The notes below the pieces were generated by a model. The model saw nothing but the letters and a program-made list of their open reading frames with translations, did no database searches and was not told where the DNA came from. This document shows, piece after piece, positions 35,773 to 44,995 of a stretch of DNA of 64,000 nt. Numbering within the stretch: the stretch's first letter is position 1; every line of letters begins with the position of its first letter. Origin of the DNA: an uncultured Rothia sp. (GTDB lineage: Bacteria; Actinomycetota; Actinomycetes; Actinomycetales; Micrococcaceae); NCBI GenBank assembly GCA_946221065.1, contig CAMIIO010000009.1, positions 48,136-112,135 of the forward strand, in the 5' to 3' direction. The position numbers and the translations under genes are program-made.

Positions 35773-36443
35773 GCTTTCCTCCAGCGGGTGAGTACGGCTC
35801 CGCCCCATGCGAGGGCACGGTCAAGTAGAAGAGCGAGAATAACGGTGGCGATGATTCCTACCAGGATTTCTGCAGGGAGGTTTCGGCGCAAGCCATCGGT
35901 AAAGAGCGTGCCGAGGGACTGAATGCCGATGACGGCGCCCACGGACACCATAGAGATATTAGATACCAGTGCCACACGCAGCCCTGCCACCATCACGGGT
36001 ACGGCAAGGGGAAGCTCTACGGTCCAGAAGCGGCGGATGGGTCGATACCCCATGGCGGTTGCGGCTTCAAGGGTTACCGGGGAAACGGATTCAAAGGCGT
36101 CCACGGCGGAGCGTACCATCATGGCAATCACGTAGAGGGTGAGTGCCACGTACACGTTCAGCATGGAGGTGATCGAGGTGCCAAGAACCAGGGGCATGAG
36201 CACAAAGAGGGCCAGTGAGGGGATGGTGTAGAGCAGTGCCGCCGAGTTCACCACAACCCCACGACGTAGCTTGCCGGCGCCGGTGGTGCGTTCGGTGGAG
36301 CGCCCGTCGCGACGTCGTCCCAGAGCTATACGTGCCAGCGGGATAGCGATGATGGTGCCAGCTATCACCGGGATGATGGACTGTAGCAGGTGTAGCGCGG
36401 TTAGTTCCCCCACGTAGGGAAGGTTTGTTTGGAGCCAGTTCAC
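35769..36443 (-). CDS. Betaine-type ABC transporter permease (OpuBB-like)
   Basis: 224 residues with multiple membrane helices and the loop AATAMGYRPIRRFWTVELPLA. The start overlaps the ATPase stop by four bases, so translation is coupled. It forms a heterodimeric channel with the neighbouring permease. Confidence 0.9.
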   Translation of the reverse strand: MNWLQTNLPYVGELTALHLLQSIIPVIAGTIIAIPLARIALGRRRDGRSTERTTGAGKLRRGVVVNSAALLYTIPSLALFVLMPLVLGTSITSMLNVYVALTLYVIAMMVRSAVDAFESVSPVTLEAATAMGYRPIRRFWTVELPLAVPVMVAGLRVALVSNISMVSVGAVIGIQSLGTLFTDGLRRNLPAEILVGIIATVILALLLDRALAWGGAVLTRWRKA

Positions 36444-37507
36444 GCTTTCACTCCGTAGCGGTTGAGACGTTCTTCTTCAGTGGCGTCGAGCACGTCGTCG
36501 GAGTTGAGTAGCCCGAGCACGTTGCCGTCCTTATCAACAACGGCTACTCCCCAGCCCGAGGGCGAGGAGAGGACGGAATCGAGGGCGTCTCGTAGGGTGC
36601 CGCCTTCTACAAAGAGGGAACCACCGGGGATAATACGGTCGTCAATTTTCCAGCCGGCAGGTTTGCCGTCCTCCACGTTAAGGCTCCACTGCTTCCAGGG
36701 AGTGTCTTGGGAGTCCAACGGGTAGATGGGTAGATCGGCTCCGGAGGCGAAGGTGAGCCGGCGCATGCCGCGGTCGCGTCCCACGAAGGACGCCACAAAG
36801 TCGTCGGCAGGTTCACGCAGGATTTCTTCGGGAGTGCCAAATTGGGCGACGACACCGCCGCGGGCGAACACTGCGATATAGTCACCGAGCAGGATAGCCT
36901 CGTCCATATCGTGCGTTACAAAAACAATGGTGCGCCCCAGGGTGCTTTGCAAACGAAGTAGCTCATTTTGTAGGTCGGTACGAACCACCGGATCCACGGC
37001 GGAGAACGGCTCATCCATGAGCAGGATGGATGAGTCGGAGGCGAGCGCACGCGCCACGCCCACGCGCTGCGCCTGCCCGCCGGAGAGTTGCGCGGGGTAA
37101 CGTTTGGCGAAGGAGCGGTCTAGTCCCACGGTTTCCATGAGTTCTAGGGCATTCTTGCGTGCCGTGGACGCCGGAACGCCGTTGAGCCGGGGGACGGTGG
37201 CGATATTATCGACGATGGTGCGGTGCGGCATGAGTCCGGCGCTCTGGAGCACGTACCCCATGGAACGGCGTAGTTCGTGAGCGGGTCGGGCGGTGTTGTC
37301 TTCACCGTTGACCACGATGGTTCCGCTGGTGTGCTCTACCATGCGGTTAATCATGCGCAGGGAGGTTGTTTTACCGCAGCCGGAGGGGCCCACGAACACG
37401 GTGATTTTGCCTTCGGGGATTTGTAGGTTGAGGTGGTCAACTACGGTGTTCTCACCGTATTTTTTGGTGACCGAGTGGAATTCGATCGCGTTGTGTTGTG
37501 CTGACAA
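36440..37507 (-). CDS. Betaine-type ABC transporter ATPase with CBS region
   Basis: 355 residues, OpuCA/OsmV-like: Walker A FVGPSGCGKTT, signature LSGGQAQRVGVARALA, Walker B ILLMDEPFSAVDP, then a C-terminal CBS-like region (GVAVVDKDGNVLGLLNSDDVL). In osmoprotectant systems, CBS pairs sense ionic strength; here only one clear CBS half is seen. It lies 122 bases downstream of the MIO-less lyase gene, and the whole transporter follows in overlapping order. Confidence 0.92.
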   Translation of the reverse strand: MSAQHNAIEFHSVTKKYGENTVVDHLNLQIPEGKITVFVGPSGCGKTTSLRMINRMVEHTSGTIVVNGEDNTARPAHELRRSMGYVLQSAGLMPHRTIVDNIATVPRLNGVPASTARKNALELMETVGLDRSFAKRYPAQLSGGQAQRVGVARALASDSSILLMDEPFSAVDPVVRTDLQNELLRLQSTLGRTIVFVTHDMDEAILLGDYIAVFARGGVVAQFGTPEEILREPADDFVASFVGRDRGMRRLTFASGADLPIYPLDSQDTPWKQWSLNVEDGKPAGWKIDDRIIPGGSLFVEGGTLRDALDSVLSSPSGWGVAVVDKDGNVLGLLNSDDVLDATEEERLNRYGVKA

Positions 37508-37629
37508 GGGGGATCCTTCGTGTTGGTCTTTTATCGGCTAACCCTATGCGTTGTGAGGCACAGGGTAAAGATTGTTGTCTTGTAAAGAAATATTTGGGAG
37601 TTTGCTGGGAACGGGGGCGATGGTGCGTG

Positions 37630-39273
37630 CTAGATGAAGTACATTCCGGATCGCGCGCTTTGTCCCAGTTCTTCGGCGTCGGCAACCACGCTCGCCACCG
37701 TGCCGTTACACACCAGTTCGGTGACGGTTTCGAGGTCTTCGACGAGCGCCCGGTCTTCGTCCAGCGGCGCCACTACCTGCCGCACGCAGTCATATACCTT
37801 GCCCGACCCCGTGCCCAGCGGTAAACCTTCCATCATGCGGTGGAGCAGGTAGATGCCCTGGGCCGACATCAGTAGCAGAATCGCAAGGAGTGAATGGTAG
37901 CGGCGCACATTGGACATCAGGTTATGCACTCCCGCCATCGCCATGGTGTTGTGATCCTCCTGCCCGCCCTTGATGGGGAAAGACAGCGTGCTCACCGGGT
38001 TGGCGCGCACCTGCATTTCGGGGATCAGCGCCGCGCCGGTGGTGTGCAGAAGCGTCATTCCCGAGTTCAGCCCCAGCTGTCCGCCGGCAAGGCTCGGCGG
38101 TAACCCAAAGTTCCAGCCCTCATAGGTGAGCCTTCCCGAAAGGTCCTTGGTGAGCACCGCAAGGCGCGTGAGGCACACGTTCAGCGAATGCGCCGCGTGC
38201 CCTAACATGGTGCCGTCCCAGTTTCCGCCGGAAAGGAACTCGAACTCGCCGTCGTCGGTGGGGAGCAGAATCGGGTTGCAGGTGGAGGCGTTAATATCTC
38301 GTTCCAGTTCCTCTTTAGCTCGGGCAAGTTCCTGGAGCATCACCGCTAACTGGTGTGGCACCGAGCGGACCGAAGTGGCGTCCTGGATGCGGGGGCGGAT
38401 TTCACCGGCGCGGATACGCCCGTCGCGGGTGCTCCACCGCGAGTCTCCGATGAGGGCGAGCACCGACGCCGAGGCGTCGTTCTCGGCTGGAATGTGCCGT
38501 TCGTTGTGCATACGCGCGTCAAAGGCTTGTTTCTCCGCACGGGTTGCCTCGCAGAATAGCGCGAACCCGCCCAGAAAAGTGCGGGTCTGCTGCTCGATAC
38601 GAAATACCGCCTCAGCCAGGCTTGCCGCCAGTACTGCCGAACCCGAGATCAAGCCGATTGCCTCCCCGGCCTCTAGCTCAAAGGTTGGCTCGATGCCGGC
38701 CGCAGCGCACACGGTAGGAGCCAGCTGGTTACGGCACACCGGCGTCAGTGCCCGCGCCTGCTCGTCGCCCGTCAAGAACAAACCGGCCGCCGCCATCGGT
38801 TGCAAATCGCCGGTTCCCATCGAGCCTGTGTCCGGCATGAGCGGGGCGATCCCGGCATTCACCACGGCTAAGATTCGCTCCACGAGTTCGGGGCGCACAC
38901 CGGCTGAGCCGCGCGCCAGGGTATTAGCCCGCACGATCAGCGCCAGCCGTGCCACCTTCTCGTCCAAAAACTCACCGATACCGGCGTGGTGCGAGCGCAA
39001 CACGTTCACCTGGAACGCCCGCTGTTCGGCGGGGGTAAGTGGATGATCTTTCAGCGGGCCCAGCGCCTGGTTCCACCCGTACACACGCAACGACTCATTA
39101 GCGTCCAACTGGCGTAACGCCGAGTCCCGCACCGCGCTCATGTGCGTGCGGGCGACGTCGGAAAGCTCCACTCGCATCGGCTCCCCCGCCAGCACCAGCT
39201 CCACCTCACGCCAGCTCAAAGAACCGCCGTCAAGTACTAAAGTAAACACATCATCAGAAAATATGGCAGACAT
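37630..39273 (-). CDS. Ammonia-lyase homologue lacking MIO motif; probable ergothionase-type lyase
   Basis: 547 residues of the HAL/PAL superfamily. Conserved parts include RVYGWNQALGPL (residues 63-74, active-site Tyr loop), NGAL-like turns and GGQEDHNTM (436-444). The motif that forms the MIO cofactor in true lyases, G-S-V-G-A-S-G-D-L, is here GSMG-TGDL (150-157): the Ala-Ser-Gly is gone and one residue is missing. MIO-free members of this fold are known as ergothionases, which eliminate trimethylamine from ergothioneine. The neighbours (urocanase homologue, DUF917, betaine-type transporter) support that reading. Annotation as histidine ammonia-lyase would be misleading. Substrate may be ergothioneine or S-methylergothioneine. 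Confidence 0.82.
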   Translation of the reverse strand: MSAIFSDDVFTLVLDGGSLSWREVELVLAGEPMRVELSDVARTHMSAVRDSALRQLDANESLRVYGWNQALGPLKDHPLTPAEQRAFQVNVLRSHHAGIGEFLDEKVARLALIVRANTLARGSAGVRPELVERILAVVNAGIAPLMPDTGSMGTGDLQPMAAAGLFLTGDEQARALTPVCRNQLAPTVCAAAGIEPTFELEAGEAIGLISGSAVLAASLAEAVFRIEQQTRTFLGGFALFCEATRAEKQAFDARMHNERHIPAENDASASVLALIGDSRWSTRDGRIRAGEIRPRIQDATSVRSVPHQLAVMLQELARAKEELERDINASTCNPILLPTDDGEFEFLSGGNWDGTMLGHAAHSLNVCLTRLAVLTKDLSGRLTYEGWNFGLPPSLAGGQLGLNSGMTLLHTTGAALIPEMQVRANPVSTLSFPIKGGQEDHNTMAMAGVHNLMSNVRRYHSLLAILLLMSAQGIYLLHRMMEGLPLGTGSGKVYDCVRQVVAPLDEDRALVEDLETVTELVCNGTVASVVADAEELGQSARSGMYFI

Positions 39274-39309
39274 TCACCCCCCTAACAGCCACCACAGCAC
39301 AGATAAAAA

Positions 39310-40614
39310 CTAGTTCGCAGAATGCATCTCCACCGCATGAATCTCACGGAATAACCACGGAATGCACGCTAAAGTCAGCACAGCGCAACCTGCCATCAGT
39401 AATGCCGGCGAAAACACAGAAACCGCACGATCAGCCCAGGTTAACCAAGCCGGCACAAACCCGGCAAAACAAATTGCCGCCAAATTATAGGTAATCGAGA
39501 CGCCCGACGAACGCACCTCCGGAGCGAAAGCCATGGGCAAAGTAGATGGCGCAACGCCCACAAATAACGCAACGCACACGCACAGCGCTGAATGCACCAC
39601 CAAAACCACAGGAACAGTTGAAACCGAATGCACCAGCCAGAGCATTACCACCGGTACTACAGCCAGTGCCACCGCAGCAATCGTCAGCACCGTGCGGCGT
39701 CCCAGCCTATCCGCCAAACGACCAGAAACCAGGCACGTCACCACAAAGAAAATATTTCCCACAAAGGATGCCAAGAATGTTTGTTGAGAAGAAAACCCTA
39801 ACCCACCAGAAATCCGGTAGTACGTGGGACCAAAAACAATAACCGAAGCCACCGCGCCATTCCACAACACGCAAAAACCGAACCCAGCAACCAGCGCTTG
39901 CCAATGCTCTCTAAAAAGCACACCAAACATCTCGCCAATAGAACGAGTGCCTGCTTCGGCCTCAAATTCCGCCGTCTCCGGTAGCTGCCGGCGAATATAC
40001 AGACCCACCGGAATTAGCAGTAGCCCCGCAAAAAACGGTAAGCGCCACGCCCACTCAAGAATCTCAGACTCAGTAAAAAATGAGGTCACTAACAACCCAG
40101 CGATTGCCGATAACAAATTGGAAATGCCCATCGAAGCCTGCAACCATGCCGCATACCCAGAACGCCGATCTGCAGGAGCATGCTCCACCAAATATGACGC
40201 CGCAGAACCCAGCTCACCACCGGCAGAAAATCCTTGCAATAATCGGCCAAACAACAGTAGAACCGGCGCCGCCAAACCAATTGTTGCAGCCGAAGGGGTC
40301 ACAGCAATCACTAGTACGCCTAGCGCCATGGTAAACAGAGAGAGCATTAAAGCCGGTTTACGTCCACGTCGGTCCGCAAACACTCCCAACACCAACGAGC
40401 CTACGGGTCTCGCCACAAACCCTACGCCAAAAGCGAGGAAAGTAGAGATCATCGCCTGGGTATCGTCGCCGTCCTGAAAGAACGTTGCAGCAATATACGT
40501 TGCAAAGAACGCATACACCGTGAAGTCATACCACTCCAGCGCATTGCCAAAGGAAGAAGCAACAACAGCTTTACGCGAGACAGAAAGATTAGGGGAATTT
40601 GGAGAAGAAGACAT
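39310..40614 (-). CDS. MFS transporter, metabolite:H+ symporter family
   Basis: 434 residues, 12 helices. MHS-family hallmarks are FGNALEWYDFTVYAFFA at the N-terminus, the loop GVFADRRGRKPALM and LQGFSAGGELGSAASYLVEHAP. These symporters carry organic acids or zwitterions. The start is the ATG at 40614; the frame extends further but would add an unlikely leader. It lies between the DUF917 and lyase genes on the same strand, so it may import the substrate or move a pathway intermediate such as thiourocanate. Confidence 0.9.
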   Translation of the reverse strand: MSSSPNSPNLSVSRKAVVASSFGNALEWYDFTVYAFFATYIAATFFQDGDDTQAMISTFLAFGVGFVARPVGSLVLGVFADRRGRKPALMLSLFTMALGVLVIAVTPSAATIGLAAPVLLLFGRLLQGFSAGGELGSAASYLVEHAPADRRSGYAAWLQASMGISNLLSAIAGLLVTSFFTESEILEWAWRLPFFAGLLLIPVGLYIRRQLPETAEFEAEAGTRSIGEMFGVLFREHWQALVAGFGFCVLWNGAVASVIVFGPTYYRISGGLGFSSQQTFLASFVGNIFFVVTCLVSGRLADRLGRRTVLTIAAVALAVVPVVMLWLVHSVSTVPVVLVVHSALCVCVALFVGVAPSTLPMAFAPEVRSSGVSITYNLAAICFAGFVPAWLTWADRAVSVFSPALLMAGCAVLTLACIPWLFREIHAVEMHSAN

Positions 40615-40768
40615 GAAAGGAACTTTCAGAAAATTTGGTGTGCGTATGCAGACATTACGGATGGGAGATAAATTCAGATGAAGAACGCTCAAGCCCACAT
40701 AATGAATACTGAGTTCGAGCGTTCGCTATCGGCACCGCTTGTGCTTTTACCCGGATAGGCAGATGAGC

Positions 40769-41863
40769 CTAGCCCTCACGCTCCGGAAGGTATTTGAGGA
40801 ACTCGATACCCATAATGTCCTCGCACTCGCCCACCGCCACGCGGTCCACGGCAGAGGAAGAAAGCGGTAGTTTCTTGGCGTCCACCTTAATCAGTGCCAC
40901 CTCGATACCGGGAACCGTGTCTTTCACGGCAAGCGGTAGGCCATTATCCTTACGGATAATAATGATCGAATCCGGGTAGGTTGCCACACGACCGGATGGG
41001 CCCTCAATTGCCATGTACTCGTTCAGATACGGCACGGTGTGCTCGCCAATGCGGAACGTACCATGATCCCAGCCACCCTTGGTTTCCAGGGGGACCTCGT
41101 GGCTAATCGGACCTTCATCGATCACTTCGCCGTCAAGGAAATCTACGACAGTTTTAATGACGGCCTCGCCCTGGCCGTCCTGCCCGGCACCGGACTCCTC
41201 CATCGTCTTGCCCAAGTCCAGTGCCAAAGAAATGACGCCCAGCGCTGCGTGTTCCTTCACCCAGCCCAGCTCCACCGGATTACGCGCCGCCGCAATAAAA
41301 CCACCCGAACGTACCGACACATCACGTAACACGTCGTCGGTGGTATCTACCCTGCCCACGTTAATCGACAGGAGGTGACCGTGCTTCTCACGATTACCAC
41401 CGGAAAGCACCTGGATCGTCTCGTACCCCTCACGAGTAGTCAAGCCCAACGAGCCCAGTTTGCCCGTAGGATGCGCACGCACATCCCCGGCGGCGTCTAG
41501 CACCTTCACGCCCAGCGCCGACGACTGAATCCACCCGTTCAACGTGGTCGAATAACCATTCTGGCCGGTAAGCACGGCGGCAATTGGGTGAGGGGAAAGC
41601 TCCATCAGCTTCCGCAACGCATCAATATAGTCAATAGGGCGGATCTCCCAATCCTTCGCCGCCGGCGCACCAATCGCCGTCACCGTAGCCACCCACGCAT
41701 CCTCGGGGAGCTCGTCCACGGTAGCCAGTACCGGGCGGTTCAGGCTCGTCGCCATCGTGCCCATCAGCTCACCGTGATCTTGCCAGCCGCCACCGCCGCA
41801 CGCAAAAACACCGCCGCCCAAAACTGCCCATCGTGCATCATCAGGGGTTAATTCACGCATCAT
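40769..41863 (-). CDS. DUF917 family protein, probable S-methylthiohydantoin desulfurase
   Basis: 364 residues. The N-terminal WAVLGGGVFACGGGGWQDHG is the typical DUF917 glycine-rich start, with a C-terminal domain from about residue 240. As I recall, this Pfam family was renamed after an S-methylthiohydantoin desulfurase; related proteins sit with hydantoinases. In this operon it would act after the urocanase homologue on the (S-methyl)thiohydantoin propionate. GGAG lies close to the ATG (start could be either of two adjacent ATGs). It follows the urocanase gene by 49 bases. Confidence 0.8.
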   Translation of the reverse strand: MMRELTPDDARWAVLGGGVFACGGGGWQDHGELMGTMATSLNRPVLATVDELPEDAWVATVTAIGAPAAKDWEIRPIDYIDALRKLMELSPHPIAAVLTGQNGYSTTLNGWIQSSALGVKVLDAAGDVRAHPTGKLGSLGLTTREGYETIQVLSGGNREKHGHLLSINVGRVDTTDDVLRDVSVRSGGFIAAARNPVELGWVKEHAALGVISLALDLGKTMEESGAGQDGQGEAVIKTVVDFLDGEVIDEGPISHEVPLETKGGWDHGTFRIGEHTVPYLNEYMAIEGPSGRVATYPDSIIIIRKDNGLPLAVKDTVPGIEVALIKVDAKKLPLSSSAVDRVAVGECEDIMGIEFLKYLPEREG

Positions 41864-41912
41864 GTACTCCTTAAATATTCTTCAAAAACTTTGGTTATAT
41901 AGGTCTAAAAAT

Positions 41913-43592
41913 CTAGTTTCTAATATGGTTCAGCGGGGCCTTGACGCTACCGTCTCGGTGCGAGCTCTCCACCTCATCCAACGCCTCTTCATACCCGGCA
42001 GTCGCATGACGAATCACGCCCAAACCAGAATCAAAATCAAATGCCTGACGCAGACGCGCTGCCGCCTCCACCGTGCCATCGGCAACCACCGTTACCCCGG
42101 CAGACTGCATCCAGCCCGAATAGCCACCACCGCCGGAATGCACCGCCACCATATCCGCACCGGCAGTAGCCAACAGCATCAAATCCAGAATCGGCCAGTC
42201 CGTCACGCCGTCCGAATCATCCTTCATACCCTCGGTGCCAATGCGCGGGTGCGTCATCCCCGCCGAATCCAGGTGATCACGGGAAAACGCCACCGGCGCC
42301 GAAATCTCACCCGTAGCCACGGCATCGTTGACGGCAAGGGCAAGCTGGGCGCGCTCACCGTACCCCAGCCAGCAGGTACGCGCCGGCAGACCCTGGTTAG
42401 GAATTTCCGCGCGGGCAAGCTCAATCCAGCGGGCAATCTCGGGGCGCTCCGGGAACATGTTTGCGGCAAGATCATCCACCACTTTCTGATCCTGCTCGCT
42501 ACCGGAAAGAATCATCCAACGGAACGGGCCAATACCGCGCGAGAACAACGGACGAAGGTATGCCTCCATAAAACCGGGCACGGTACGGAACGCCTCTTCC
42601 GACTCCTCCGGGCTCAACACATAGGACGCCTGAACACGCAGATTATTTCCGTTTTCAAACACAATCGAACCAGCCTTAGCCAGCGCCACCATCGCGCGAA
42701 CCTGCTCCGCCATCGACGCGCGGGCGTCGGCGTCCACCTGCTCCGGGTTACTCTCGCGGGTCTGATCCCACTGCTCCAGGGTGTAGCCGGCGGGCAGGTA
42801 ACCAAAACGGGCATCGTGGGCGGCGGTCTGGTCCGTCACAATATCCGGCACAACGCCACGAGCAACAACCGCGGAAAACACCTCCGCCGCATTACCCAAT
42901 AAACCGACGGCGGTAGGCTTCTTCTCGGCAACCGCACGTTGCACCAGTTCCAGTGCCTCGTCCACGTCTTTCGCCACGACGTCGAGCCCGCCTGCCGCGT
43001 GCAACTTATCAATCTTTGCCTGGTTAGCTTCCACTGTGAGCGAGGAAATCTCCAACATCTTTGCCGAAATCGGCTGGGAAGAGCCCATGCCGCCCATGCC
43101 GGCGGTGAGCATCCAGCGGTGCGGGGCTACCTGCTCATCAAAGTGTTTGAAGAGTGCCGCCTGAAGAAGTTCGTAGGTTCCGCCAAGCACGCCCTGGCGG
43201 CCAATATACTGCCAGGCTGCCGCGGTTAGCCCGCCCCAAATGGTTTTGCCCTCCTTGAACCGCTCATAAAACTTTTCCTCAGTCGCCCACACGCCTACGG
43301 TGTTATTGACGGCGGAGAGCACCATGGGTGCGGCGGTGTGCGTATTCATGACCGCCACCGGACGTCCCGTTTGCAAGAGCAGGGTTTGGTTTTCCTCGAT
43401 GTTTTTAAGGGCATCGACAATCTGGTGATATGCTTCCCAGTTCTTTGCCGCCTTGCCGATTGAAGCGTAGATTACGAGGTCTTCGGGGCGTTCACCTACT
43501 TCGAGCACGTTTTCGAGTAGGCGGAGCAGGGCTTCGGCGCGCCAGTTTTTACAGCGAAGTTCGGTGCCACGGGTGGCTGTGAAGTCTGTCAA
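41913..43592 (-). CDS. Urocanase-family hydratase, probable thiourocanate hydratase
   Basis: 559 residues, full-length urocanase fold. Clear family blocks are GTELRCKNWRAEALLRLLEN, VGLLGNAAEVF, PDIVTDQTAAHD, the active-site Cys region LPARTCWLGYGERAQL, and FSRDHLDSAG. Several blocks differ from true HutU: SANSNLVPHWAT is replaced by AVNNTVGVWAT, and the MGYSQHAG block is replaced by GGGGYSGWMQSAG. No hutI or hutG is nearby. The genes around it suggest a thiourocanate or S-methylthiourocanate substrate instead of urocanate. Standard annotation would be hutU; the urocanase family itself is certain. It is the first gene of the minus-strand block. Confidence 0.85.
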   Translation of the reverse strand: MTDFTATRGTELRCKNWRAEALLRLLENVLEVGERPEDLVIYASIGKAAKNWEAYHQIVDALKNIEENQTLLLQTGRPVAVMNTHTAAPMVLSAVNNTVGVWATEEKFYERFKEGKTIWGGLTAAAWQYIGRQGVLGGTYELLQAALFKHFDEQVAPHRWMLTAGMGGMGSSQPISAKMLEISSLTVEANQAKIDKLHAAGGLDVVAKDVDEALELVQRAVAEKKPTAVGLLGNAAEVFSAVVARGVVPDIVTDQTAAHDARFGYLPAGYTLEQWDQTRESNPEQVDADARASMAEQVRAMVALAKAGSIVFENGNNLRVQASYVLSPEESEEAFRTVPGFMEAYLRPLFSRGIGPFRWMILSGSEQDQKVVDDLAANMFPERPEIARWIELARAEIPNQGLPARTCWLGYGERAQLALAVNDAVATGEISAPVAFSRDHLDSAGMTHPRIGTEGMKDDSDGVTDWPILDLMLLATAGADMVAVHSGGGGYSGWMQSAGVTVVADGTVEAAARLRQAFDFDSGLGVIRHATAGYEEALDEVESSHRDGSVKAPLNHIRN

Positions 43593-43692
43593 GGGGGTGT
43601 CCTTTCGAGGGGCGAGGGCGTGGGATTAGCGCACGCTAAAGCCATGGTAAACCGGGTTTCTAGAGGGAAGCCCAAAATTGTAACATTTCGTC

Positions 43693-43717
43693 ATATTACT
43701 GCTTATGCTTGTAATAT
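43693..43717. promoter_or_regulatory. Inverted repeat ATATTAC-N11-GTAATAT, possible operator
   Basis: Perfect seven-base arms between the divergent urocanase-like and LLM oxidoreductase genes, about 100 bases before the urocanase start. The regulator is unknown; none is encoded nearby. Confidence 0.4.
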
Positions 43718-43781
43718 TGTGGTCTTTATGTTTTAGGCAGGGCATGGCTTTTCAAACATCTCTCTCATATGGCGGGAATAA

Positions 43782-43797
43782 ACTTTACACGTAAAGT
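43782..43797. promoter_or_regulatory. 16-base palindrome, probable operator
   Basis: ACTTTAC-AC-GTAAAGT, perfect seven-base arms, 48 bases before the LLM oxidoreductase start. Confidence 0.45.
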
Positions 43798-43844
43798 GTT
43801 TTATCGGTTGATTCAACGAAAACCTGCTCCCGAAAGACACTCCC

Positions 43845-44921
43845 ATGAAATCCTTTGGATTCCTCTCCTTTGGCCACTACAGCAATTCCGGTCCAGAAGG
43901 CATGCCCGACGCCGGACAGATGCTTCACGATACCCTCGCCATCGCGCAGAGTGCCGACGAGCTCGGCGTCAACGGTGCCTATGTGCGCGTTCACCACTGG
44001 GCAACCCAAGCCGCTTCCCCCATACCGTTGCTTTCCGCCATGGCAGCAACCACCAAGAATATTGAGGTGGGCACCGGCGTCATCGACATGCGCTACGAAA
44101 ACCCGCTCTACCTAGCGGAAGAAACCGCGGCGCTGGATCTCATTGCCAAGAACCGTATTGCCCTGGGCGTCTCCCGCGGTTCGCCCGAACCCGCGTACCG
44201 TGGCTGGGAACCTTTTGGCTACACGGGAAGCAAGGATCCGCGCGGTGCCGATATTGCCCGCCCCAAGTTTGAGCTGTTCCTGCGCGCGCTCCAGGGCGAG
44301 CGCCTTGCCGACGCCGACCCAACCCAGTACGGTCGGGGGCAAAAATTGCGCATCGAGCCACACTCCCCCGGCGTTCTCGAACGTATCTGGTGGGGTGCTG
44401 GAACACGCGAAACCGCCGAATGGGCGGGCGAGACGGGTGTGAACCTCATGAGTTCCACGCTCCTGACCGAAGCAACCGGCGATTCCTTTGCTGAATTGCA
44501 GGCTGAACAGCTTGACCGCTACCGTATAGCCTTCCGCACCGCCGGGCATAGTTTTACGCCGCGTACCTCGGTTTCACGGTCAATCTTCCCAATTGTGAAC
44601 GACATGGACGCCCGCTACTTTGGCTTCCGCGGGCAGGACGCCTCGGATCAGGTGGGGATTGTTGACGGCTTCCAGTCCACTTTTGGCAAGACATATGCGG
44701 ATGAGCCGGATCGGTTGGTGGAGCAGCTTAAGAATGATCCTGCGATAATGGCGGCGGACACCCTCATGCTGACTATTCCCAGCCAGCTTAAACCCGAGTA
44801 TAACCTGCACATTCTGGAATCTTTTGCTAAACATGTGGCTCCGGAGCTGGGTTGGGTGCCCAATACTGCGGGGCTGGCAACGGGGTACACCGACGACGAG
44901 TACCGGGAAATTCGCGGCTAG
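43845..44921 (+). CDS. LLM class flavin-dependent oxidoreductase
   Basis: 358 residues, bacterial luciferase-like TIM barrel: FGFLSFGHYSNSG at the N-terminus, VRVHHW, VGTGVIDMRYENPLYLAEE and ALGVSRGSPEP. It uses reduced FMN, usually supplied by a separate reductase, and oxygen to oxidise organic substrates. It diverges from the urocanase-like operon with two operator-like palindromes between them, so a role in the same metabolism is possible. Followed by a DUF2848 gene 74 bases later. Confidence 0.88.
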   Translation: MKSFGFLSFGHYSNSGPEGMPDAGQMLHDTLAIAQSADELGVNGAYVRVHHWATQAASPIPLLSAMAATTKNIEVGTGVIDMRYENPLYLAEETAALDLIAKNRIALGVSRGSPEPAYRGWEPFGYTGSKDPRGADIARPKFELFLRALQGERLADADPTQYGRGQKLRIEPHSPGVLERIWWGAGTRETAEWAGETGVNLMSSTLLTEATGDSFAELQAEQLDRYRIAFRTAGHSFTPRTSVSRSIFPIVNDMDARYFGFRGQDASDQVGIVDGFQSTFGKTYADEPDRLVEQLKNDPAIMAADTLMLTIPSQLKPEYNLHILESFAKHVAPELGWVPNTAGLATGYTDDEYREIRG

Positions 44922-44995
44922 GGAGACATTAAGGTGTTGCAGCACACAGAGATTGGCTAGAGTGAAAGTTCCAACCCCTTACCGGAAGGAGCACC

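Noticed and set aside
38126..39046. 306-residue frame opposite the MIO-less lyase
   Set aside because: Ser/Arg-rich antisense shadow without family pattern.
37630..39273. Frameshift or sequencing error as cause of the missing MIO motif
   Set aside because: The frame is intact on both sides and the change is a whole-codon difference.
41862..42902. 346-residue plus-strand frame opposite the urocanase-like gene
   Set aside because: It is antisense to a protein with clear family motifs; the product is His/Arg-rich and has no ribosome site.
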